Assembly: GCF_000316115.1 (NCBI RefSeq)
Contig: NZ_JH993797.1
Coordinates: 3,706,486 to 3,770,485, forward strand
DNA length: 64,000 nt
Source of the DNA: Leptolyngbya sp. PCC 7375
GTDB taxonomy: Bacteria; Cyanobacteriota; Cyanobacteriia; Phormidesmidales; Phormidesmidaceae
Direction: 5' to 3'
Below the pieces are notes generated by a model, which ran no database searches, had not been told where the DNA came from, and saw only the letters and a program-made list of their open reading frames with translations. The position numbers and the translations under genes are program-made. Positions 7,823 through 15,657 of the stretch are shown piece after piece (position 1 is the stretch's first letter; each line of letters starts with the position of its first letter).

Positions 7823-9894
7823 TTCTGCCGTGCACGAACCTGAGACTTGCGTAGCTTAAGGGTATAGGGATCAGCATCTTTACGCCATACTAAGCGATAT
7901 CCTTGCAACTGAGCACACTGTTCATCAAGACGTTGATTCCACTCATTGAAAGTGATGTAGCTAGAGCCGTCTAATAATCCCCAATCCTGTTCTTGGCGGC
8001 TGAGTTTAGCAAATTTGTCGTAGTTAGAATAGTCAGCTGATAAAAGCTGTTCTTTTTGGAGAAGAATAGGTGGATTGTCCTGTGGATCAAAGTCTCGGTA
8101 ACGCACCTGTAAATCTTGTAAGCCAACTTTCATGCTGGTGTGCAAAATGGGATGTGGTACATTATCAAAATCTGGAAAAAACAGATAGGTGATTTGGGGT
8201 TTGGTGTAATTAAGTTTGACGACTGTGGCTTCTGTCGGACGGCCTAGAGTTCTTGATACGCAACCTTCATATAGTCTCAGCAGTGGATCAAGCTTCTCTA
8301 AAGCTGACAGATGTACCCAGAGGGAATCGGCCATCTGTTTACCAATTGTGCTTTGTTGGCAGGGGTTGGCTAGTAGATCCAGGTTACCTAGACTCAGCAA
8401 CATCAGATCTGCTGCTGTGCAGGCCTGGCGATAGCTGCCGAAGAGTGCTTTGATATCGTTTTGTACAACTGGGCTTAAATCGCGTAGTTTGGGACGTTTA
8501 CCAAAGTGATTGAGGGCCAGATATACCAAGAGATCTTGGCGGCGTTTGGATGAGATCGCATCCCACTCCCCTGTATCCGTCACCTTGACCACCAAATTAA
8601 ACGCCCGCTTCACCGAACCAAATTCGCGAGTCAGCGGTTCTAGCTGTTCGGGTGACAGTTCATCAGCAGTTGGCACTCGGCCCCGCTCGGTTACAAAATC
8701 CATCAGCGGTTGGAGTAGTGCCTTGTATTCCTCAAAGCGTTTAACACTGAGACGAACCCTAGGCGTTGTTGCCCGAGAACGAAATCGCGAGGCGCGAAAT
8801 GCCTCGGCCTGGGCTGGATCACGAAAGACAAAGTAGATACCTAAAGCAGCAGGAATCGCGTCCACACCCAACACTTGGTCAATGTAGACTTTTAACTCCT
8901 CTTGCTCGTAATACTTTTGAAATGTATTACGGCGGGTAATAATCCCGTCTTCGTAAGCCACCAGACCTCGGCGGCTGTCGGCTACTAGCACCTGAGCAGC
9001 TACGATCATGACCCGCTGGGTGAGCTGCCAAGCTTGAAGCAAAGCATTTCGCCGCTCTGCCAGGTCTTCGATCACATTGATGACATAACCCAGATTAACG
9101 ATATCGGCTGTTTGCTGCGGAGTATCTGGCTGATAAAACGGATCCCAGCCCATGGCCTGAAATCCTTTCTGACCGATGCGACTGACATCCCCCCCATGGC
9201 CACAGCCGTAGTCAAAAAAACTCATCTGCGAGGCAAATAAATCGGCTTCCAGAGCCAAGCGGACCGGCTTAGAAAGTGCCTTACGGACGATAGCGGCTTT
9301 ATGACGTTCAATTTTTGGTTTTGCGATCGCTTGTTTAGGCGTAAGCGGACACGCTAGGGCATGGTCATGAATGATCAGTTTGTGCTGCTGTAGCCGAGCC
9401 TGCCATCCCTGCTGTGTGCCAATAACCCGTGAGTTATCTAAGAGACCAAATGCTTCCTGTTGGCGCGTCAGTTCTGCAAAGTCTTGATAGCGCGGATAAT
9501 CAGGGGCGACAAAGGTTTCTTTACGATGTAGGACAGGTGGATTGGGCGTTTGGCTATAGTCACGATAGTGCAACTGCCCAGTGGCGAGACTCACTTGCAC
9601 ACTGGCATGGAGGGCAGGATGGGCTACCTGATCAAAGTCGGGGTAGTAAAGGTAAGACAGCTTAGGCTGCTCGAAATGAAATTTAACTAGGGCCAGGGGA
9701 ATATCGTCTCGCAGATAGGGGCGAGCCTTAGCCTCGTATTGCTGTAATGCTTTATCCAGATGACGTAATGCGGAAATGTGGACATAAAAGGCCCCTGGCA
9801 AGCATTTCCCTACAGCACTGCGCTGGCATTGCTGCACCAGATTTGTTGGCGCAGAAAACAACCGCTCAGACGTCATCGCTGGGAAAGATGCCAT
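7804..9894 (-). CDS. DNA phosphorothioation-associated putative methyltransferase
   Basis: The 696-aa protein matches the family annotated as phosphorothioation-associated methyltransferase (TIGR04096), found in Dnd loci. A Rossmann-type SAM site, FFDYGCGHGGDVSRI, lies near residue 235, followed by GWDPFY and a conserved IVNLGYVINVIED strand. A domain of about 160 residues occurs twice, once before and once after the methyltransferase core: compare VHISALRHLDKALQQYE with VHLSALEKLDPLLRLYE, and YLYYPDFDQVAHPALHASV with YLFFPDFDNVPHPILHTSM. The target of methylation is unknown. The gene is divergent from dndC across about 140 bp, which may hold a shared control region. The reading frame is intact. 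Confidence 0.85.
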   Translation of the reverse strand: MASFPAMTSERLFSAPTNLVQQCQRSAVGKCLPGAFYVHISALRHLDKALQQYEAKARPYLRDDIPLALVKFHFEQPKLSYLYYPDFDQVAHPALHASVQVSLATGQLHYRDYSQTPNPPVLHRKETFVAPDYPRYQDFAELTRQQEAFGLLDNSRVIGTQQGWQARLQQHKLIIHDHALACPLTPKQAIAKPKIERHKAAIVRKALSKPVRLALEADLFASQMSFFDYGCGHGGDVSRIGQKGFQAMGWDPFYQPDTPQQTADIVNLGYVINVIEDLAERRNALLQAWQLTQRVMIVAAQVLVADSRRGLVAYEDGIITRRNTFQKYYEQEELKVYIDQVLGVDAIPAALGIYFVFRDPAQAEAFRASRFRSRATTPRVRLSVKRFEEYKALLQPLMDFVTERGRVPTADELSPEQLEPLTREFGSVKRAFNLVVKVTDTGEWDAISSKRRQDLLVYLALNHFGKRPKLRDLSPVVQNDIKALFGSYRQACTAADLMLLSLGNLDLLANPCQQSTIGKQMADSLWVHLSALEKLDPLLRLYEGCVSRTLGRPTEATVVKLNYTKPQITYLFFPDFDNVPHPILHTSMKVGLQDLQVRYRDFDPQDNPPILLQKEQLLSADYSNYDKFAKLSRQEQDWGLLDGSSYITFNEWNQRLDEQCAQLQGYRLVWRKDADPYTLKLRKSQVRARQKVKSRE

Positions 9895-10035
9895 GGTCCT
9901 ACAAGATTCAATACATATGTTCTAAAACTGAGATAAACTAAACATCACTGTTGGAACTAATTATGTGAACTAACTCTTTAATGCACGCTAGATATAGCGT
10001 TTAATAGATAAACTAGCGCTAGTCCTAGGAGCCTG

Positions 10036-11232
10036 ATGCGAAATCTCAGTCTATTTGAAACTGAACGACTGTCATTGGAGCGCAGCATTGAGCTGACCAT
10101 CGACTCCCTGACCGCCTATGGAGCTTTATACAAGCATTGGGCCATTGCGTTCAGCGGTGGCAAGGATTCTTCAGCAACTGTAACGTTAGTTGCCCATTTG
10201 CTAGAAACGGGTAAAATCCCACGGCCCGAAAGCGTCACAATTTTGTACGCTGACACTCGTCAGGAGCTGCCGCCTCTGCACAATGCAGCGATAAACCTGT
10301 TGGATAAGCTGCATTCTCAAGGATTTGATACCCGTGTGGTACTGCCTGAGCTAAACCATCGCTACTTTGTTTACATGCTCGGGCGTGGTGTGCCTCCACC
10401 AAGCAATACGTTCCGATGGTGTACGCCTAAGCTCAAGGTGATGAGCATGGAGCGGGAACTGGAGGCGCTGCGGCAGGAACGGGGCGAAAAGTTTTTGATG
10501 CTGACGGGCGTACGCATTGGGGAGAGCGCGGCGCGGGACCAGCGGATTGCCATGAGCTGCACGAAGGATGGCGGTGAGTGTGGTCAAGGCTGGTTTCAGC
10601 ATTCGTCGGTCAATGCAGTGGCGGATACGCTAGCTCCTTTGCTGCACTGGCGGGTGTGTCATATTTGGGACTGGCTGGTGCAGGCGGATGTGGATCTGGG
10701 TTATCCGACGTTTGCGATCGCGGAAGTATACGGCCACGATCCTCAGGATGATCTGGGTGAGACGGAGCCGATGAATGCTCGGACAGGCTGTATTGGCTGT
10801 CCGCTAGTGCAGCGGGATTCTGCTTTGGATCGGGTGGTGGCCAATCCTAAGTGGGCTTATTTGGCTCCGTTGCAGCAGCTTCGTTCTTTGTACTGGCGGA
10901 TCAAGCAGCCCCAGTATCGGCTGAGAAAGCATGGTGAACTGCGTAAAGATGGCTCCCTAGCGAAAAAGCAGGGGCGGTTAGGGCCATTGCATTTGGATGC
11001 TCGACGGGAGATATTGGCGGAAATTTTAGCTATCCAGGATGAGGTAAATAGGCTGGCTAAGGAGGCCAAGCAGCCTGAAGTACTTCTGATTAATAACGAA
11101 GAGCTAGCACGCATTCACGAGCTGATTGATGCTGAAACTTGGCCTGAAAAGTGGGATGGCACCGAGCATCGCGGTGATATGTGGTTGCCAGAAATTCTGT
11201 CAGATGGCAGTATTCAGCCATTGCTATTTTGA
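10036..11232 (+). CDS. dndC: DndC-like phosphorothioation sulfurtransferase
   Basis: The 398-aa protein belongs to the PAPS-reductase/ATP-pyrophosphatase superfamily. The PP-loop AFSGGKDSSAT is at residues 36-46, and a Cys cluster (C-T-K-D-G-G-E-C, then RTGCIGCPLVQRDSA) is suited to a 4Fe-4S site. In Dnd systems DndC activates the DNA backbone with ATP and takes sulfur from a cysteine desulfurase (DndA/IscS) for insertion as phosphorothioate. It is somewhat short for DndC, and other PAPS-reductase-like proteins share these motifs, so the name rests partly on the neighbours. The start is supported by AGGAG six bases upstream. It is oriented opposite to dndD and dndE, which is not the usual dndBCDE order. 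Confidence 0.8.
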   Translation: MRNLSLFETERLSLERSIELTIDSLTAYGALYKHWAIAFSGGKDSSATVTLVAHLLETGKIPRPESVTILYADTRQELPPLHNAAINLLDKLHSQGFDTRVVLPELNHRYFVYMLGRGVPPPSNTFRWCTPKLKVMSMERELEALRQERGEKFLMLTGVRIGESAARDQRIAMSCTKDGGECGQGWFQHSSVNAVADTLAPLLHWRVCHIWDWLVQADVDLGYPTFAIAEVYGHDPQDDLGETEPMNARTGCIGCPLVQRDSALDRVVANPKWAYLAPLQQLRSLYWRIKQPQYRLRKHGELRKDGSLAKKQGRLGPLHLDARREILAEILAIQDEVNRLAKEAKQPEVLLINNEELARIHELIDAETWPEKWDGTEHRGDMWLPEILSDGSIQPLLF

Positions 11233-11253
11233 AGTGTCTTCAACTCTAAAGCT

Positions 11254-11508
11254 ATGGAGAAAAAGAAAACGATTGCTCAAGTTGCCATTGATATTCTCAA
11301 AAAAGCTAAGTCACCAATGACTGCGGCTGAAATTACCCAAATCATTCAAGAGAAAAATCTCTATACCTTCAACGCGAAGAATCCTCGGCAAATTGTGCGT
11401 TCTGCCATTGAGCGGCGATGTGATGGCACAGGTAAAAAACGAACTGTCTCGCCCGCCTGGTTTACTAAGCTCCCTAATAAGCAATATGCGTTAAAACAGG
11501 AAGTATAG
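11254..11508 (+). CDS. HARE-HTH domain protein
   Basis: The 84-aa protein is almost entirely a HARE-HTH winged-helix domain (AIDILKKAKSPMTAAEITQ, then a Trp-Phe rich end PAWFTKL). This domain links chromatin and restriction proteins and is seen in bacterial restriction endonucleases and modification loci, where it is thought to recognise modified DNA. It sits 21 bp after dndC in the same direction, so it is probably part of the phosphorothioation locus, perhaps as a DNA-sensing or regulatory factor. Confidence 0.75.
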   Translation: MEKKKTIAQVAIDILKKAKSPMTAAEITQIIQEKNLYTFNAKNPRQIVRSAIERRCDGTGKKRTVSPAWFTKLPNKQYALKQEV

Positions 11509-11523
11509 GCTTACTTCCGAATC

Positions 11524-12036
11524 ATGCAAGACCTACAGCGAGCCATAGAGCAAACCGATCCGCCGCGTCCGCCCCACGAAACGCTGCCGACGATGTATGA
11601 CTTGCCATCTGAGAATCCGGAGGAGCCTGGTTTGCCTGATGAATTTCATTACCTGCAGCCTCAGTTACTGAGTGCAACACTACGGCTGGCAAATTATTCT
11701 GCCGACGAGGTATTCAGCGTCGGTGATATGAATCTTTACTATGACGTGCGTCATCCTACTCGGTATAAGCGCCCTGATTGGTTTGCTGTGGTTAGTGTCC
11801 CTCGCTTGCACAACCAGGAAGATATGCGCCTGAGCTATGTTGTTTGGCAAGAAGGCGTTAATCCATTTGTTATTGTCGAGCTGATTTCACCAGGCACGGA
11901 AAAGGAAGACTTGGGAGAGACTCAACGTGGTGCTGACGGTATTACAACTAGTGAAAAATTGGACGTAGCAGAGCGTCGAACAAAAGCGTTAGAAGAACGA
12001 TTAACAGCCCTTGGTATAGATCCAAACGAAATTTAA
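11524..12036 (+). pseudogene. Uma2-family (PD-(D/E)XK-like) protein with internal deletion
   Basis: The N-terminal 135 residues match cyanobacterial Uma2-family putative endonucleases (YDVRHPTRYKRPDWF, then VIVELISPGTEKEDLGET with the E and D/E of the nuclease-like core). Normally about 90-110 residues with a YYVVFDRY-type stretch follow. Here the frame jumps straight to the usual Arg/Glu coiled tail (ALEERLTALGIDPNE). The frame is kept, so it is an in-frame internal deletion and the product is probably inactive. Function of intact relatives is not established. Confidence 0.7.
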
Positions 12037-12058
12037 TACTGGGTAGACAGACTAACTG

Positions 12059-12484
12059 ATGATAGATCCAGATATCCGATGGAAGCAGCGATTTGCAAAC
12101 TATGAAAGAGCCCTGGCGCAGCTCACCAAGTTTATTGATAAGGGTGAGTTGAATGAACTGGAAGAACAAGGACTAATACAGGCATTTGAATATACCCATG
12201 AGTTGGCGTGGAATGTCCTGAAAGATTATTTGCAGTACCAAGGAAATCAGGACATTTATGGTTCTCGCGATGCTACTCGTCTCGCTTTCAATGTAGGTCT
12301 TATTAAAGATGGTGGAAGTTGGATGGATATGATTAGGGAACGGAATCGTACCAGCCATACTTACAATCAGGCAACGGCTCAAGCGATCGCAGCCAATATA
12401 AAAGGTCGATTCTTTGATTTGTTTGTAAAACTGCAAGTCAAGATGCAGGCTCTACAGACTGAGGAACTACAGAATGGAGAGTAA
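12059..12484 (+). CDS. HEPN-type nucleotidyltransferase substrate-binding protein (HI0074 family)
   Basis: The 141-aa all-helical protein matches the HI0074 family (TIGR01987), the HEPN partner of small MNT nucleotidyltransferases: ERALAQLTKFIDKGELNELE, AFEYTHELAWNVLKDYL and a conserved MIRERNRTSHTYN, whose R-x4-6-H-like motif is the RNase-type active site of HEPN toxins. It overlaps the following nucleotidyltransferase gene by 11 bp. Such pairs act as toxin-antitoxin modules in which the MNT protein modifies (AMPylates) the HEPN toxin. Confidence 0.88.
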   Translation: MIDPDIRWKQRFANYERALAQLTKFIDKGELNELEEQGLIQAFEYTHELAWNVLKDYLQYQGNQDIYGSRDATRLAFNVGLIKDGGSWMDMIRERNRTSHTYNQATAQAIAANIKGRFFDLFVKLQVKMQALQTEELQNGE

Positions 12485-12833
12485 AAACCTAAAATTCGGC
12501 CTTGAATCGAGGACTATTGAGGATATTTCAGGCATTTTTCAGCAATATACTGAAATTGAACGGGTTATTTTGTACGGTTCACGAGCTAAAGGTACCTATC
12601 GAGCCGGTTCAGATATTGATTTAACTCTCGTAGGTAAGCAAATTTCTCACGAGCAATTGTTATCCATTGAACATCAGCTAGATGATTTATTGTTGCCGTA
12701 TCTGTTTGACCTGTCGATTTTTAGCCATATTGAAGATCCAGATGTGATTGATCACATTAATCGAGTCGGGCTTATTTTCTATGAGAAAAAGTCATCGACT
12801 GATGAGCAGAAGAAGGTTTCTGAAAGACTATAG
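12474..12833 (+). CDS. MNT-type nucleotidyltransferase, probable antitoxin
   Basis: The 119-aa protein has the minimal nucleotidyltransferase signature G-S-R-A-K-G-T and, ten residues on, the paired acids SDIDLTLVG. It overlaps the upstream HEPN gene and is the expected partner. It appears intact and is one of three MNT genes in this island, the other two being interrupted. The 3' end is convergent with dndE, only about 15 bp away. Confidence 0.88.
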   Translation: MESKNLKFGLESRTIEDISGIFQQYTEIERVILYGSRAKGTYRAGSDIDLTLVGKQISHEQLLSIEHQLDDLLLPYLFDLSIFSHIEDPDVIDHINRVGLIFYEKKSSTDEQKKVSERL

Positions 12834-12848
12834 CGTTTCATTCAATCT

Positions 12849-13232
12849 CTACAACGTTGTTAGCTCGATAAAATCTTCAAGGTTTTTGATGTTGGGATCA
12901 CCGGCAAGATAGCCGATTCCTCGATGTAGGTGTAACCTTAGTTGCTGAGCAAGGGTTTCATCATCGGTATCTATGCCGTCATCGTGACAACGCTGCTTAA
13001 GGGCAATTAGTAACAAATCAGCAATAGGACCACCAAATACTTGCCATGTCATTTCTACGTTGCTGTCCGCAGGAATAGGCACAGGTGATGGTGGGGACTT
13101 TTCAGCCAATGATCGACAAAGTGCCCAGCGACAAAGAACATTCCAGTTTTGGATCTTGGTAACTCGCTTGAGTTTAATCAGCTGATCTTTTGCGGGCTGT
13201 GAGAGTTTGATTCGGTCAAGGGGAGCTTGCAT
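12849..13232 (-). CDS. dndE: DndE, DNA sulfur modification protein
   Basis: The protein of about 127 aa is DndE-like: it opens with IKLSQPAKDQLIKLKRVT, the Lys-rich segment that contacts nicked DNA in this family, and continues with a conserved W-N-V-L-C-R-W-A-L-C-R-S-L stretch and a C-terminal GIGYLAGD. DndE is the small tetrameric subunit of the phosphorothioation machinery. The ATG at 13232 lies one base past the dndD stop codon, although a TTG at 13241 would give three more residues and overlap dndD. The gene is unbroken, unlike dndD. Confidence 0.88.
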   Translation of the reverse strand: MQAPLDRIKLSQPAKDQLIKLKRVTKIQNWNVLCRWALCRSLAEKSPPSPVPIPADSNVEMTWQVFGGPIADLLLIALKQRCHDDGIDTDDETLAQQLRLHLHRGIGYLAGDPNIKNLEDFIELTTL

Positions 13233-13234
13233 GT

Positions 13235-13735
13235 CTACCAAAAATATCCTGGTTTCACTGTGGTCTGTCGTTTCTTGGGATGATAATCAAGCAGGTACTC
13301 ACGGGCAATCGAGGATTGAGATCGCAACACCCCTAATTCCTCCTCCCGAATCTCAGTATCCGTAGACAGCAACAACACCTGATGGCTCGCCTGGGGAAAA
13401 TAGCGCTCCACCAAATGTTGCCGATGTTCTGAATCCAGACGACCTAGGGGCGTATCGATAGCCACAGGTAACCTTCGTCCGGAAGCATTGGCCAGCCCCC
13501 ACAGCAGGGCAATGGCCAGGGGTATGACCTCGGCACGATGTAGAGTGCTATAATGCTTATCCAGCAAGGGTTTCAGAAAGATTTGAACAAAGAATCAATT
13601 TTCTCAATTTCAGCGTGATGGAGATTGTAAGCTTCTTGTAGGGCTTAGAATTTCTGACTTTTTAATAGACATCTAATTGAGGTCATACCCATGGCCAGTA
13701 GCTGTTGTTCGCCAGCAGAGAGCCGGTGTTTGGGA
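13235..13735 (-). pseudogene. dndD: dndD C-terminal part, split by a MITE
   Basis: This is the C-terminal ATPase portion of DndD. Bases 13691-13735 encode HPKHRLSAGEQQLLA, the ABC/SMC-type signature, and 13235-13519 encode IALLWGLANASGRRLPVAIDTPLGRLD with the Walker B and D-loop region. Removing a 171-bp insert and one 8-bp duplication joins them in frame (EQQLLAIALLWGL). DndD is the SMC-like ATPase partner of DndC and DndE. The preceding part of the gene lies some 8 kb away, beyond an IS21-family element. Confidence 0.88.
13520..13690. mobile_element. 171-bp MITE-like insertion in dndD
   Basis: The insert has perfect 12-bp terminal inverted repeats GGGTATGACCTC (13520-13531) and GAGGTCATACCC (13679-13690). 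It is flanked by the 8-bp direct repeat ATGGCCAG (13512-13519 and 13691-13698). It contains no gene of meaningful size. Removing it plus one repeat restores the dndD frame. I do not see a parent element with the same ends in this window. Confidence 0.9.
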
Positions 13736-13850
13736 TGCAAAATGATGTCCCCCTCGGCGGCGGAATGATGTGCGCTTCGGCGGCAAAATGATGCTCTCCT
13801 CGGCACCCTAATCGCATGAGCTTCGGCACCTGAGTGATGGTGCTGCTTCG

Positions 13851-15657
13851 GGCTCATGGCGACTTTTGGTGATCCAAATGGGATAGCAAGGCGTAGATAG
13901 AGATGGCCTTTGCGTGCATCCCATCATGGACTTCCTACAGCATCTACTCCCTGACTCATCAGCCCTGGCCTTGAAACACTGGGAATTAGATACCCAAACC
14001 CATCAGTTCGTCGTTACCGTAGAATCCACTCAGGTCATTGCGCATTGTCCGTTATGCCAAGCTTCCACCGGACGGGTTCATAGTCGCTATCAGCGAACCC
14101 TCAGAGATTTACCGTTGGTTCAGTTCAGTCTGACACTCTTTCTAGAGGTGTGTAAGTTTTTCTGTCTCAATGACGCCTGCCAACGACGGATTTTTACCGA
14201 GCGCTTACCCAGCCTGGTCGCCCCTTGGGCTAGACGCACGAGTCGCTACACAGATCATCTAATCGCCATGGGCCTGGAATTGGGAGGGTCAGCGGCCGCT
14301 CGATTAAGCCATCAGGTGGGATACGGCTATAGTCGGAATACCTTTCTGCGTCTTCTGTCGAGCTTACCGCTACCCGAAATTGTTACCCCCAAGAGTCTGG
14401 GTGTGGATGATTTTGCGTTCCGTAAAGGCCATCACTATGGGACTATCTTGGTGGATCTCGAAACGAACCGTCCCATTGCCCTCTTGCCAGATCGGACAGC
14501 TGACACATTGGCAACCTGGTTAGAAGAGCATCCTGGTATTGAAATTTTGTCACGAGACCGGTCCAAGACCTACAAGCGCGGGATGACGCAGGGAGCTCCC
14601 GATGCCATTCAGGTCGCAGATCGCTTTCATCTACTACACAATCTTGAAGAGACGTTAGAAAAAGCATTGAAAGGTCATTCGAAAAGTCTTAAACAGGTTG
14701 AACACGAACAGCTTCAAGCTGAGGGCATTATCGTATCTCAAGTCTCGGAATCACAGAGTTCAGACACCCAAACCGCCCAACAACGAAAAACGGCCCAAAA
14801 GCGAGCTGAACGATTAGACAACTATGAGCAGGTCCACAGGTTACGACAACAAGGCTATAAAATTAAGGACATTGCCTACCATCTAGGGATGGGTGAGCGT
14901 ACGGTGTATACCTATCTGTCTCATGAGACATTTCCGGAATGGCAACCGTCTAGCCGACAATGCCGGAGTGTTTTAGATCCCTACAAGCGCTACCTCATCG
15001 ACCAATGGAGCCAAGGGCGTCAGCACAGCAAACAGCTCTTTAAGGAGATTCAACAACAGGGGTACTCAGGGACTTATGAAACCGTCGCACGCTATACCCA
15101 TACGCTACGGTTATCTCAGCCTCAATCAAGCCCAAACCCTGACTCATTGAAGGACCTTCCGGGTCGAGGTCCGGCTCCAAAGGCAACTATCAAGTCCCAG
15201 AAACCGTTAAGTGCTCGGCGAGCCGCTTGGTTAGTTCTCCAGCGACCAGACACCTTAACTGACAAGCAAAAAACACTATTGGAACGCTTGACTCAACGAT
15301 CTGAGTTATCAGAGACGATTCGGCTCACTCAGGGATTTATAGACCTTGTCCGACAACGGCTTCCCAAACAGCTAGATAGCTGGTTAGAGAAGGCTAAGAA
15401 TAGTACAGTCAAGGCATTTCAGAGTTTCGCTAAAGGGATAGAAGACGATTATGAGGCGGTCAAGGCAGGCATGACCTTAGACGTCAGCAATGGACCGGTA
15501 GAAGGTCAAAATAATCGATTAAAAATGCTTAAACGACAAATGTTTGGTCGCGCTGGGCTGGATCTATTGGCCAAGCGACTGATTTTAACGAATAGATAGT
15601 CTCTTAAGGCGATGGTTCAAGGAAGGATAGCGCGATCACCAAAAGTCGCCATGAGCC
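13851..15657 (+). mobile_element. ISL3-family insertion sequence (1807 bp)
   Basis: It is bounded by perfect 24-bp inverted repeats beginning GGCTCATGGCGACTTTTGGT, and flanked by near-identical 8-bp sequences (CTGCTTCG and GTGCTTCG, 7 of 8), matching the 8-bp duplication expected for ISL3. It sits within the left terminal repeats of IS21 element A and contains one intact transposase gene. Confidence 0.9.
13914..15599 (+). CDS. ISL3-family transposase
   Basis: The 561-aa protein is an ISL3 transposase. It has an N-terminal zinc ribbon (HCPLC...C..N.ACQRRIFTER), the catalytic start LGVDDFAFRKGHHYGTIL, DRSKTYKRG and DRFHLLHNLEETLEKAL, a mid-protein helix-turn-helix insert (YEQVHRLRQQGYKIKDIAY), and the C-terminal VSNGPVEGQNNRLKMLKRQMFGRAG with the catalytic Glu. 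No frameshift was seen, so the element may still be active. The frame opens with GTG at 13914, and an ATG lies four codons later. Confidence 0.92.
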   Translation: MHPIMDFLQHLLPDSSALALKHWELDTQTHQFVVTVESTQVIAHCPLCQASTGRVHSRYQRTLRDLPLVQFSLTLFLEVCKFFCLNDACQRRIFTERLPSLVAPWARRTSRYTDHLIAMGLELGGSAAARLSHQVGYGYSRNTFLRLLSSLPLPEIVTPKSLGVDDFAFRKGHHYGTILVDLETNRPIALLPDRTADTLATWLEEHPGIEILSRDRSKTYKRGMTQGAPDAIQVADRFHLLHNLEETLEKALKGHSKSLKQVEHEQLQAEGIIVSQVSESQSSDTQTAQQRKTAQKRAERLDNYEQVHRLRQQGYKIKDIAYHLGMGERTVYTYLSHETFPEWQPSSRQCRSVLDPYKRYLIDQWSQGRQHSKQLFKEIQQQGYSGTYETVARYTHTLRLSQPQSSPNPDSLKDLPGRGPAPKATIKSQKPLSARRAAWLVLQRPDTLTDKQKTLLERLTQRSELSETIRLTQGFIDLVRQRLPKQLDSWLEKAKNSTVKAFQSFAKGIEDDYEAVKAGMTLDVSNGPVEGQNNRLKMLKRQMFGRAGLDLLAKRLILTNR

